Source: Amycolatopsis lexingtonensis (GTDB taxonomy: Bacteria > Actinomycetota > Actinomycetes > Mycobacteriales > Pseudonocardiaceae). Taken from it: a stretch of DNA of 64,000 bases. The position numbers and the translations under genes were made by a program. The stretch is from the NCBI RefSeq assembly GCF_014873755.1, contig NZ_JADBEG010000001.1, positions 498,501-562,500 of the forward strand, read 5' to 3'. Positions 18,014-25,692 of this stretch are shown here, piece by piece. Below the pieces are notes generated by a model, which worked only from the letters and a program-made list of their open reading frames with translations, was not told the DNA's origin and made no database searches. The stretch's first letter is position 1, and each line of letters starts with the position of its first letter.

Positions 18014-18148
18014 CGGGCTCCTCCTTTCGTCCGCTTTCCCACCAGATGCTCGGCGCGGCCGCGCTGTGACCGTGACGGTCGTCACTGTCACGGGGCGGGG
18101 GTGGTCCGGCATCTCCTGGTCGTCCGGTTCCGACGGAAGGACGAGATC

Positions 18149-18622
18149 ATGGAACCCCGTTTCACCCTGACCGGCAACGAGATCGGTGCCAAGTTCGCCA
18201 AGCGGTTCGGCACCGCGAGCCTCGCGATCATCCAGTCGCCGCTGCCGAAGATCACCCAGGAGCTGGTGTCGCTGCGCGTCAGCCAGATCAACGGCTGCGG
18301 CTGGTGCGTCGACATCCACACGAAGGAGCTGGCCGCCGCCGGCGAGCCGGCGGTCCGGATCAACCTGGTCGCCGCGTGGCGCGAAGCCACCGTGTTCACC
18401 GAGGCCGAGCGGGCGGCGCTGGCACTGGCCGAGGAGGGCACCCGGATCGCCGACGCGCACCCCGGCGTCTCCGACGACACCTGGGACCGGGTGCGCGAGC
18501 ACTACGACGACGACCGGACGGCCGCGCTGATCGCCCTGGTCGCGCAGATGAACTCGGCCAACCGGCTCGCCGTGGTCGTGCACCAGAAGGGCGGCTCGTA
18601 CGAGCCCGGTATGTTCGGCTGA
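18149..18622 (+). CDS. Carboxymuconolactone decarboxylase / AhpD-family protein
   Basis: A 157-residue all-helical protein with the AhpD-type redox motif CGWC and downstream His (CGWCVDIHTKEL) near residues 50-60. It is typical of alkylhydroperoxidase-like members rather than true decarboxylases. ATG follows GAAGGACGAG. It is divergent from the ECF41 sigma factor, and genes of this family are the usual ECF41 targets. TGTCACG at 18086 upstream resembles the reported ECF41 -35 element, but a correctly spaced -10 was not found. Confidence 0.88.
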   Translation: MEPRFTLTGNEIGAKFAKRFGTASLAIIQSPLPKITQELVSLRVSQINGCGWCVDIHTKELAAAGEPAVRINLVAAWREATVFTEAERAALALAEEGTRIADAHPGVSDDTWDRVREHYDDDRTAALIALVAQMNSANRLAVVVHQKGGSYEPGMFG

Positions 18623-18645
18623 CGGGTTCGTGCTTCGCTGAGGGG

Positions 18646-19257
18646 ATGGCGAAGACGCAGCGGTGGCGGCGGTACTGGGACCGGAAGTCGGCGACGTACG
18701 ACGCGGAGATGGACGTCTGGGACCGCCGCCTCTTCGGCGACTCGCGGGAGTGGGCCTGCGGCCGGGCCGAAGGTGACGTGCTGGAGGTCGCCGTCGGCAC
18801 CGGCCTCAACCTCCCGAGCTACCCGGCCGGGGTGCGGCTCACCGGCCTCGACCTCAGCGAGGGCATGCTCGACGTGGCCCGTGCCCGCGAGCCGGCCCGC
18901 CCGGTGACGCTGCGCCAGGGCGACGCCCAGGCGCTGCCGTTCGAAGACGCGTCCTTCGACACGGTGGTCTGCACGTTCGGCCTCTGCGCGATCCCCGACC
19001 CCGCGGCGGCGGTGGCCGAGATGGCGCGGGTCCTGCGCCCGGGCGGCCGGCTGATCCTGGCCGACCACGTGGTGTCCACGTCGTGGGCGGTGCGGGTGGT
19101 GCAGCGGCTGCTGGAGCTGGCGAGCGTGCCCCTGGCGGGCGAGCACTTCCGGCGGCGGCCGCTGAAGCACGTGGAAGCGGTGGGGCTGGTGGTGCAGGAG
19201 CGGGAGCGGTTCAAGCTGGGACTGGTGGAGCGGCTGGTGGCCCGCAAGGTCAGCTGA
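18646..19257 (+). CDS. Class I SAM-dependent methyltransferase (UbiE/Methyltransf_11 type)
   Basis: A 203-residue methyltransferase with SAM motif I LEVAVGTGLNLPSYP near residue 45, the acidic LTGLDLSEGMLDVAR, motif GDAQALPFEDASFDTVV and LRPGGRLILADHV. It starts at the ATG after GAGGGG, 23 bp beyond the AhpD-like gene, so the two are probably one transcript. The substrate is unknown; the short C-terminus and LKHVEAVGL segment are common in phospholipid or quinone methyltransferases. It overlaps the next, convergent gene by 8 bp. Confidence 0.85.
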   Translation: MAKTQRWRRYWDRKSATYDAEMDVWDRRLFGDSREWACGRAEGDVLEVAVGTGLNLPSYPAGVRLTGLDLSEGMLDVARAREPARPVTLRQGDAQALPFEDASFDTVVCTFGLCAIPDPAAAVAEMARVLRPGGRLILADHVVSTSWAVRVVQRLLELASVPLAGEHFRRRPLKHVEAVGLVVQERERFKLGLVERLVARKVS

Positions 19258-19771
19258 GCGTCTTGCGCGCCCGGTACGACGCCTGGCGGCAGGCGTTGGA
19301 GCAGTAGTGGCGGGGACGGCCGAGGTCGGACGTCGCCGATCGGGCCGGGGTGACCGGGCAGGGGCACATCGAGCAGAGAATCGATCCCTCGGCCAGCTCG
19401 AAGTAGCCGTGGCGCGGGCATCGACCGAGTTCCGGGGCATCGGTCCCGCCCATGATCCCGGCTCGCACCCGGTCCGGAACGACGGCTTGATCCGAGTCGA
19501 GGTAGTCGCGAAGGACGCCCGAGCGCGACGGATGGCGCAGTTTCCGGATGGCTGCTGCTTCGAGGCGGAGCACCTCGGCCACGTGCACGGAAAGGGCCGC
19601 CGCTGTCTCGGCACGCGAGCGCGGGATGTTGTCGCGCAGCCCGTATCGCAGAACGACGACCTCGGCTTGAGCTGCCGACAATGTGGCCAAGGTGGACTTG
19701 AGCTGCTCCAGGGCGAGGATCGCGGCGAGGCGGTGGCTCCCATCGACCACGGTCGCCCGTCGGCGCGTCAT
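19250..19771 (-). CDS. Orphan RpoD-like sigma region-4 domain with Cys-rich zinc-type tail
   Basis: A 173-residue protein with no sigma region 2. Residues about 25-95 resemble principal sigma region 4: LSAAQAEVVVLRYGLRD, then an HTH and KLRHPSRSGVLRDYLD, the usual end of RpoD/HrdB. The tail carries Cys/His groups (CPRHGYF, CSMCPCP, HYCSNACRQASYRAR) that could bind one or two zinc ions. DGSHRLAAI near the N-terminus also recalls ParB boxes, probably by chance. It is coupled by ATGA overlap to a tiny membrane peptide. It may bind promoter or RNAP elements without being a full sigma factor. Confidence 0.7.
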   Translation of the reverse strand: MTRRRATVVDGSHRLAAILALEQLKSTLATLSAAQAEVVVLRYGLRDNIPRSRAETAAALSVHVAEVLRLEAAAIRKLRHPSRSGVLRDYLDSDQAVVPDRVRAGIMGGTDAPELGRCPRHGYFELAEGSILCSMCPCPVTPARSATSDLGRPRHYCSNACRQASYRARKTLS

Positions 19772-19977
19772 GGCTGGGCCTCCTCTTCGTCGTTTTCAGT
19801 ATCGCCTCCGGGCCGGAGCTCATGGCGGCTGTTCAGCCTGCCGAACACTCGGGTCGCCTCGGTGAAGATCGTCGGCACGTCTTCGGGCCGCGCCTGGCAC
19901 AGGGCCACGATCGACACCACACCGAAGATCGCGATGAGCAGCAGCATCGGTGACAGGTAGATGAGCAGCGTCAGCAT
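19768..19977 (-). CDS. Small single-span membrane peptide
   Basis: A 69-residue protein with one strong N-terminal transmembrane segment (LLIYLSPMLLLIAIFGVVSI) and an acidic tail ending ENDEEEAQP. No family is recognised. ATG follows GGAGG, and its stop overlaps the start of the sigma-4/zinc protein (19768-19771). That suggests a membrane anchor or anti-factor for its neighbour, which is inference. Confidence 0.65.
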   Translation of the reverse strand: MLTLLIYLSPMLLLIAIFGVVSIVALCQARPEDVPTIFTEATRVFGRLNSRHELRPGGDTENDEEEAQP

Positions 19978-20030
19978 GGCGACCTCCGGGCACGACGAAA
20001 TCGCCGGGCGACCCGGCGGAAAGTGGGCAG

Positions 20031-20060
20031 AAAAAAAGCCCCGGCCGATTCGGCGGGGCT
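20031..20060 (-). terminator. Intrinsic terminator in the leader of the small membrane peptide gene
   Basis: On the minus strand AGCCCCGCCG-aat-CGGCCGGGGCT (one bulge) is followed by T7, a classical intrinsic terminator and rare in such GC-rich DNA. It lies 54 nt upstream of the 19977 start and about 25 nt after a predicted transcription start, so it may act as an attenuator rather than only ending the HAD transcript. Confidence 0.8.
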
Positions 20061-20090
20061 CGTGGGCACATCAATGCCCGAACTGCGACC

Positions 20091-20120
20091 AGGTTAGCAC
20101 AACGAAAACGCTGCCGTCAG
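20091..20120 (-). promoter_or_regulatory. Predicted promoter ahead of the terminator leader
   Basis: Minus strand: CTGACG (20120-20115) and TAACCT (20096-20091) separated by 18 nt, a fair actinobacterial -35/-10 pair. Transcription would start near 20084 and run straight into the terminator at 20060. Confidence 0.45.
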
Positions 20121-20204
20121 GTGTGCCGTGCGGGTTTTGCCCTGGTCAGAAATCCGAGCGGGTAGGACGTGGTGTATTACCGACTTTCGTAACGCGCCGC
20201 CGAG

Positions 20205-20864
20205 TCAGCCGAGCAGCACGCTCTCCTCGAGTCCGTCCAGCAGCGCCGCGGCATCGTCGTACACCGCGACCGCACCGGCCTCCGTCAGCTCCGCCGCGCT
20301 CACCCCACCCGACCGCACTGAAACCGTGCGCACACCAGCCTTCGTAGCCGCATGGACGTCCCAGACCGCGTCGCCGACGAACACCGTCTCCTCCGGCGCC
20401 GTCCCGGCTCGCTCGAGCGCCGCGAACACCGGCTCCGGATCCGGCTTGGTCGCGTCGACGTCGTCGCCCGAAACGATCGCCGAGACCACGTCGTCGACGT
20501 CGAGGACCTTGCGCAGCACCTCCAGCTCGTCCGGCCCGGCCGACGTCGCCAGCACCACCCGCACGCCCCGCCCAGCCAGGGTGCGGATCAGCTCGGGGGC
20601 GCGGTCGAACGGGCGCAGCAGCTCGGCCGTCTCCAGGTAGAACCGGCTGTGCAGCTCCTTCGCCCGGTCGCCCACGCGGTCGGCGTCCTCCTCGCCCAGC
20701 ACCGTGCTCAGCAGCTTGCCGGCGCCCTTGCCGATCGCCCGGTGCACGCGCCACGAGTCGACCGCGCGGCCGAGTTCGGCGAACGCGCGGTGCCACGCGT
20801 GGACGTGCAGGTAGTTGGAGTCGACGAGCGTGCCGTCGACGTCGAACAGGACCGCGGTGGCGAT
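20205..20864 (-). CDS. HAD-superfamily phosphatase (phosphoglycolate-phosphatase-like), probable ATC start
   Basis: HAD hydrolase of about 219 residues. The nucleophile motif FDVDGTLVDSN lies at the N-terminus, with a helical cap, motif II LATSAGPDEL, motif III KPDPEPVF and motif IV VFVGDAVWDVHAA. The frame is blocked by TAA just upstream and contains no ATG/GTG/TTG before the catalytic Asp; a GTG at 20747 would delete it. The only well-placed initiator is ATC at 20864, six bases after GAGGAG. This means either a rare ATC start or a mutated or misread ATG. The substrate is a small phosphate ester, not identified. Confidence 0.8.
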   Translation of the reverse strand: MATAVLFDVDGTLVDSNYLHVHAWHRAFAELGRAVDSWRVHRAIGKGAGKLLSTVLGEEDADRVGDRAKELHSRFYLETAELLRPFDRAPELIRTLAGRGVRVVLATSAGPDELEVLRKVLDVDDVVSAIVSGDDVDATKPDPEPVFAALERAGTAPEETVFVGDAVWDVHAATKAGVRTVSVRSGGVSAAELTEAGAVAVYDDAAALLDGLEESVLLG

Positions 20865-20994
20865 GGCAGGCTCCTCACGTCGGATGCCCGGCGGTTACCC
20901 GCGGACGCGCGGAACCACACCTGCTGAAGATCGCCGGGTTTGACGGGTTCCCCAGCGGCTATCCGAACGGCTGAACCCCAGGAAGGTGGTCGCC

Positions 20995-21723
20995 ATGCTT
21001 GCCCGGCACCCCACGGTGTGGCTCGTCCCCCGGGAGGGGGCGATCGCGAGCGCCTCCGTCGGCGGGGTACTCGACCACACGACCTACCCGCGGCTGCGGG
21101 ACCGGCTGTTCGAGTTCGCGGCGGACGCCGAAGGCGCGGTCGTCGTCGACGTCGGCCGACTTGAAATCCGCGACCGGGAGCTGGCTCGCGTGTTCACCCT
21201 CGCCGCTCTTCGGGCCGCCGACTGGCCCGCGGTCCCCTTCGCGGTGGTGACCGACCGGCCGGAACAGCGGAAGGCGCTGGCCGCGCGCGGGGGCGTCGCC
21301 GTGTACCGCGACTTCGCCACCGCGGAAGCCGCTGTGAAGCGGCCGGCGCGGCGACGGGCCGAGCAGGTGCTCGACCGGACGACGCGCGCCTCGGCCCGGG
21401 CTCGCGGATTCGTCGAGGGCGTGTGCGCGGAGTGGCTGCTGCCCGGGCTGGCCGAGAACGCCGCCCTGATCGCCACGGAATTCGTGGAGAACACGCTCCG
21501 GCACACCGATTCCGCGCCCCGGCTGCGGGTGGAGCTGCGGCGCGACGGGCTGGGGATCGCGGTCGCCGACGACAACGCGTGGCCCGCCGTACTGCACGAA
21601 AAGCTCGACGTCCTCGAGGCGGGGCTCGGGCTGCGGATGGTGGCGAAGGTCGCGAGGTCGTGGGGGAGCAGCCGGGTGTGGTCCGGCGGCAAGGTCGTGT
21701 GGGCCGTGCTGGCCCGGCCCTGA
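20995..21723 (+). CDS. STAS-like domain fused to RsbW-type ATPase/kinase domain
   Basis: A 242-residue protein. Residues about 1-115 resemble a STAS anti-anti-sigma domain, but the usual phosphorylatable Ser region reads EIRDRELARVF, without Ser. Residues about 130-240 form a GHKL ATPase with N-box LIATEFVENTLRHT and DDNAW plus GLGLRMVAKV as G-boxes, as in anti-sigma kinases. ATG at 20995 suits AGGAAGG better than the GTG at 20986. It probably acts in partner-switching regulation of a sigma factor; no cognate sigma gene is adjacent. Confidence 0.8.
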   Translation: MLARHPTVWLVPREGAIASASVGGVLDHTTYPRLRDRLFEFAADAEGAVVVDVGRLEIRDRELARVFTLAALRAADWPAVPFAVVTDRPEQRKALAARGGVAVYRDFATAEAAVKRPARRRAEQVLDRTTRASARARGFVEGVCAEWLLPGLAENAALIATEFVENTLRHTDSAPRLRVELRRDGLGIAVADDNAWPAVLHEKLDVLEAGLGLRMVAKVARSWGSSRVWSGGKVVWAVLARP

Positions 21724-21739
21724 AATCGTCTACTGTGGA

Positions 21740-21946
21740 CTACCGGCGCCGGTAGTCCCGTTCCGCCTCGATCTCGCCCTGCGGGGTGTGGACCACGTGG
21801 CAGACACGGCGTTTCTTCGCGAGCTGCCGCCCGGCCAGCACGGCGTCGACGCGGCGGGGGGACGTGTTGGACGCCCGGGTGCCCCCTTCGAGCCGGTTCT
21901 TCCACAGCCCGTCCTCGAAATAGGTGTGCACGTCACCCTCCGCCAC
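21740..21946 (-). CDS. DUF2188-type small protein
   Basis: About 68 residues with HTYFEDGLWKNRLEG and a C-terminal CHVVHTPQGEIEAERDY, the DUF2188 pattern of a short beta-rich domain of unknown function. GTG at 21946 follows GGGAGG; GTG at 21958 or 21931 are alternatives. It is convergent with the STAS-kinase gene 16 bp away. Confidence 0.7.
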   Translation of the reverse strand: MAEGDVHTYFEDGLWKNRLEGGTRASNTSPRRVDAVLAGRQLAKKRRVCHVVHTPQGEIEAERDYRRR

Positions 21947-22007
21947 GATGCCTCCCACCGAGTACTCGAACGCGTCGAGTGCCCGGCGGAAGTGCGGGCA
22001 AACCTGC

Positions 22008-22874
22008 TCAAGCCAGGCCGAGCACGCGGATCGCGTTCTCCTTGAGGATCAGCGGCCGGACCTCGTCCTTGAGGTCGAGCGCGGCGAAGTCGGCGAGCCA
22101 GCGGTCCGGGGTGATGACCGGGAAGTCCGAGCCGAACAGGACCTTCCGCTTCAGCAGCGAGTTCGCCGCGCGCACCAGCTGGGGCGGGAAGTACTTCGGG
22201 GACCAGCCCGACAGGTCGATGTACACGTTCGCCTTGTGCGTGGCGACCGAGATCGCCTCGTCCTGCCACGGCACCGACGGGTGGGCCAGGATGATCGTCA
22301 GGCCCGGGAAGTCGGCCGCGACGTCGTCGAGCAGCATCGGGTTCGAGTAGCGCAGCTTGATGCCGTGCCCGCCGGGCAGCCCGGCGCCGATCCCGGTCTG
22401 GCCGGTGTGGACCAGCGCCGGCACGCCCAGCTCCTGGATCGCCTCGTACAGCGGGTAGAACCGCACGTCGTTCGGTTCGAACGCCTGCAGGCTCGGGTGG
22501 AACTTGAACCCGCGCACCCCGTGCTCGCCGGCCAGCCGCCGCACGCGGGTGACCGCGGCCTTGCCTGCGTGCGGGTCGACCGAGCCGAACGGGATGAGGA
22601 CGTCGGCGTGCTCGGCGGCCGCGTCGGCGATCTCCTCGCTCGACAGCGCCGGGTGCCCGGTGGCGGACGGCGCTTCGACGGTGAAGACGACGGCGGCCAT
22701 GTTCCGCGCCCGGTAGTGCTCGGCGATCGTGGCCACCGTCGGGGTGCGGTCCTGGCCGGCGTGGAAGTACTTCGCCGACGCGTCCAGGAGCTCCTGGTCG
22801 AGGGCGAAACAGCCGTGGCCGTCTTGCTCGACGTGGGTGTGCACGTCGATGGCGGTCAGTGCGGAAAGTTCCAC
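22008..22874 (-). CDS. Amidohydrolase_2-family metal-dependent hydrolase/decarboxylase
   Basis: A 288-residue TIM-barrel protein of the ACMSD-like amidohydrolase group. The metal motif DVHTHVEQ lies near residue 10, with FKFHPS near 130, LVHTGQTG near 160, ILAHPSVPW near 205 and FGSDFP near 255. The GTG start follows GGAG, and the gene begins 11 bp after the dehydrogenase stop, so it is last in the operon from 28033. Hydrolysis or non-oxidative decarboxylation of a ring or acid is possible. Confidence 0.82.
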   Translation of the reverse strand: MELSALTAIDVHTHVEQDGHGCFALDQELLDASAKYFHAGQDRTPTVATIAEHYRARNMAAVVFTVEAPSATGHPALSSEEIADAAAEHADVLIPFGSVDPHAGKAAVTRVRRLAGEHGVRGFKFHPSLQAFEPNDVRFYPLYEAIQELGVPALVHTGQTGIGAGLPGGHGIKLRYSNPMLLDDVAADFPGLTIILAHPSVPWQDEAISVATHKANVYIDLSGWSPKYFPPQLVRAANSLLKRKVLFGSDFPVITPDRWLADFAALDLKDEVRPLILKENAIRVLGLA

Positions 22875-22885
22875 AAAAACTCCAG

Positions 22886-23779
22886 TCAGGGCAGGTCGGG
22901 CTGGGCGGCCTTGGCGGCCAGCAGGCGGTGCAGGACGGCGTCGCGCGCGGCGACGAGGGACTGCTGATCGGTGCCGGCCAGCTCGGCGTCGACGCCCGCG
23001 ACGAGCGTCTCGGCGAGCTCCGGCGTGAGGTGGACGCGGCCGAGGTCGCGCCACCACGCTTCGGTCGGCGGGCCGAGGTGGGCCAGGACGTGCGCCAGCC
23101 CGCCCGCGCCGCCGGAGAGGTGCTGGTTGACGAACGGCCCGAGCACGGCCCAGCGCAGGCCGGGGCCGTTGGCGATCGCGGCGTCGATGTCGGCGACGGT
23201 CGCGACGCCGCGCTCCACCAGCGAGTACGCCTCCTGCCACAGCGCGGCCTGCAGCCGGTTGGCGACGTGGCCGGGCACCTCGCGCGCCAGCCGGATCGGC
23301 CGCTTCCCGATCGAGGTGTAGAACGCCACGGCCCGGTCGACGACCTCGGGCGCGGTGTCGCGGCCGGGCACGACCTCGACGAGCGGGATCAGGTGCGGCG
23401 GGTTGAACGGGTGCCCGACGACCACGCGTTCCGGGTGGTGCGGGCAGCCGCGCGCGATGACGCTCGGGACCAGCCCGGACGAGCTGCTGGCCAGGATCAC
23501 GTCCGGGCGCGCGGCTTCGTCGAGGACGGCGAACAGGGCGTGCTTCACGTCTTCGCGCTCGGGACCGTTCTCCTGCACGAAGTCCGCGGCGGCCGCCGCT
23601 TCGCCGGCGTCGGGGACGAACCGCAGCCGGTCGGTCGGCACGTCGTCGAGCGCACTTCGCAACCGCTCCTCGGCGCCGGGCGCGGGATCGGTGGCGACGA
23701 CGTCCAGGCCGCCTTCGAGAAAAAGCCTCGCCCAGCTCTCGCCGATCACGCCCGTTCCGACGACGGCGACCGTGCTCAT
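22886..23779 (-). CDS. 3-hydroxyacyl-CoA dehydrogenase-fold enzyme, L-carnitine dehydrogenase-like
   Basis: A 297-residue NAD-dependent dehydrogenase. The Rossmann motif VAVVGTGVIGESWARLF lies at the N-terminus, with ILASSSSG near 108 and the catalytic-dyad region GHPFNPPHLIPLVEVV near 132. The C-terminal helices include GHVANRLQAALWQEAYSLV. The single-length form and ENGPE motif fit L-carnitine dehydrogenase or lambda-crystallin types more than FadB. ATG overlaps the upstream synthetase stop (23776-23779). It may make a 3-keto acid handed to the acetoacetyl-CoA synthetase-like enzyme. Confidence 0.85.
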   Translation of the reverse strand: MSTVAVVGTGVIGESWARLFLEGGLDVVATDPAPGAEERLRSALDDVPTDRLRFVPDAGEAAAAADFVQENGPEREDVKHALFAVLDEAARPDVILASSSSGLVPSVIARGCPHHPERVVVGHPFNPPHLIPLVEVVPGRDTAPEVVDRAVAFYTSIGKRPIRLAREVPGHVANRLQAALWQEAYSLVERGVATVADIDAAIANGPGLRWAVLGPFVNQHLSGGAGGLAHVLAHLGPPTEAWWRDLGRVHLTPELAETLVAGVDAELAGTDQQSLVAARDAVLHRLLAAKAAQPDLP

Positions 23780-25692
23780 GCGGACGCCCCGAAGTGGTCC
23801 AGCGCGGTGGGATCGGCCAGGACGTCCGCGCCGACGACGTCGTCGGCCCGGGCGCCGAGCAGGAGTTTCTTCACGGGCAGCTCCAGTTTCTTCCCGGTGC
23901 GGTTGCGGGGGATCGCCGGGACGGCGGTGATCGTGTCCGGCACGTGCCGCGGCGACAGCGCGCTCTTCAGCGCCGTCGCGATCTTCGCGCGCAGTGCCGC
24001 GTCCAAGGTCCCTTCGCGCAGGACGACGAACAACCGGAGGTCGCCGTTGCCGCCCGCGGGGTCTTCGAGGTGCACGACGAGGGAGTCCTCGACCTCGGGC
24101 AGTTCCTCGACCACGGCGTAGAACTCGGCGGTGCCCAGCCGGACGCCGCCGCGGTTCAAGGTGGCGTCCGAGCGGCCCGCGATGACGCAGCTGCCCTCGG
24201 GGGAGAACCGGATCCAGTCGCCGTGCCGCCACACACCGGGGTAGGCGTCGAAGTACGTCTCCCGGTAGCGCTCGCCGGTGTCGTCGCCCCAGAACCCGAC
24301 CGGCATGGACGGCATCGGCGCGGTGATGACCAGCTCGCCCAGCTCGCCGACCACCGGCTTCCCGGCGTCGTCGAACGCCTTCGCGTCGACGCCCAGGCAC
24401 GGCCCGGAGATTTCGCCGGCGACGACGGGCTGCAGCGGGCCGCCCTGGACGATCCCGCTGCAGACGTCGGTGCCGCCGCTGCCGACGTTGAGCAGCACGT
24501 CCGGCCCGAAGACGTCCCGCACCCAGTGGTAGCCCTCGGCCGGCAGCGGGCTGCCCGCCGCGCCGAGCTGCCGCAGCGCCGTCAGGTCGAACGAAGCGGC
24601 CGGGTCGAGACCCGCTTTGCGGCACGCCATCAGGAAACCCGGGCTCGCACCCATCAGCGTCGCGCGGGTCTCGGCGGCCAGGCGCCATTGCCACGTGAGA
24701 TCCGGGTGCAGTGGGTTGCCGTCGACGAGCACGATCGACGCGCCGGTGAGCAGCCCGGAGACCAGGGCGTTCCACATCATCCACGCGGTGGTGGAGAACC
24801 ACAGGATCCGGTCGCCCGGGCGCAGGTCCCAGCTGAGGCCGTGGTTCTTGAGGTGTTCCAGCAGCAGGCCGCCGTGGCCGTGCACGATCGCCTTCGGCTT
24901 CCCGGTGGTGCCGGAGGAGAACAGCACGCACAGCGGGTGCGCGAAGCCGACCGGCTCGAACCCGGGCGCGCTTTCGGTCAGCAGTTCGCTCCAGGCCGTC
25001 GTGCCGGGGAGGTCGTGCTCGCCGTAGGGGACGTGGACGACGTGCTCGACGGTGGGCAGGCCGGCGCGGATCGCGGCGACCTCGGCGCGGCGGTCGATGT
25101 CCTTGGCGCCGTAGCGGTACCCGGACACGGTGAGCAGCACGCGCGGCTCGACCTGGCCGAACCGGTCGATCACCGACCGGGCACCGAACTCCGGTGCGCA
25201 GGACGCCCAGACCGCGCCGAGGCTCGCGACCGCGAGGTAGGCGACGACGGTCTCCGGGATGTTCGGCAGGTACGCGACCACCCGGTCGCCGCGCCCGACC
25301 CCGAGCCGGCGCAGGCCCGCGCGGACCCGGGCGACCTGGTCGCGCAGCTCGCCCCACGTCAGTTCGGTGCGGTCGCGCGTCTGGGAATAGGCGACGACGG
25401 CGACCTCGTCCGCGAGACCGCCGAGCGCGTGCTCGGCGTAGTTGAGGGTCGCGCCGGGGAACCACGCGGTGCCGGGCATCCGCCGGTCCGGGACGACCGC
25501 GGTCGCGGGGGAGTGGAAGCGGACGCCGAAGAAGTCCTTGATCGACGTCCAGAAGCCGTCGAGGTCGGTGACGGACCACCGGTGCAGCGCGGCGTAGTCG
25601 TCGAACGAGTGGCCGCGGTCGGCGAGCCAGGTCAGGTAGCGGCCGATTTCGGTGGTTTCGCGGACGTCGGGCGCGACCGGGCGCAGGATCAT
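23776..25692 (-). CDS. Acetoacetyl-CoA synthetase
   Basis: A 638-residue AMP-forming ligase of the acetoacetate-CoA ligase subfamily. It has the family-specific N-terminal cap (ADRGHSFDDYAALHRWSV), the NYAEHAL linker, P-loop LFSSGTTGKPKAIVHGHGG near 265, STTAWMMWN, and the A8 region GRSDATLNRGGVRLGT. The C-terminal NRTGKKLELPVKK contains the acyl-transfer lysine. It is coupled by ATGA to both neighbours. It activates acetoacetate or a related 3-keto acid, consistent with the 3-hydroxyacid dehydrogenase next to it. Confidence 0.92.
   Translation of the reverse strand: MILRPVAPDVRETTEIGRYLTWLADRGHSFDDYAALHRWSVTDLDGFWTSIKDFFGVRFHSPATAVVPDRRMPGTAWFPGATLNYAEHALGGLADEVAVVAYSQTRDRTELTWGELRDQVARVRAGLRRLGVGRGDRVVAYLPNIPETVVAYLAVASLGAVWASCAPEFGARSVIDRFGQVEPRVLLTVSGYRYGAKDIDRRAEVAAIRAGLPTVEHVVHVPYGEHDLPGTTAWSELLTESAPGFEPVGFAHPLCVLFSSGTTGKPKAIVHGHGGLLLEHLKNHGLSWDLRPGDRILWFSTTAWMMWNALVSGLLTGASIVLVDGNPLHPDLTWQWRLAAETRATLMGASPGFLMACRKAGLDPAASFDLTALRQLGAAGSPLPAEGYHWVRDVFGPDVLLNVGSGGTDVCSGIVQGGPLQPVVAGEISGPCLGVDAKAFDDAGKPVVGELGELVITAPMPSMPVGFWGDDTGERYRETYFDAYPGVWRHGDWIRFSPEGSCVIAGRSDATLNRGGVRLGTAEFYAVVEELPEVEDSLVVHLEDPAGGNGDLRLFVVLREGTLDAALRAKIATALKSALSPRHVPDTITAVPAIPRNRTGKKLELPVKKLLLGARADDVVGADVLADPTALDHFGASA

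Noticed and set aside
18061..18124. Exact ECF41 promoter upstream of the AhpD-like gene
   Set aside because: TGTCACG matches a -35, but CGTC at 18121 is 28 nt away, too far for the reported spacing. Kept only as a remark.
20708..20920. 70-codon minus-strand frame as the missing start of the HAD gene
   Set aside because: It is in a different frame from FDVDGT and has no similarity to HAD proteins; joining would need a frameshift.
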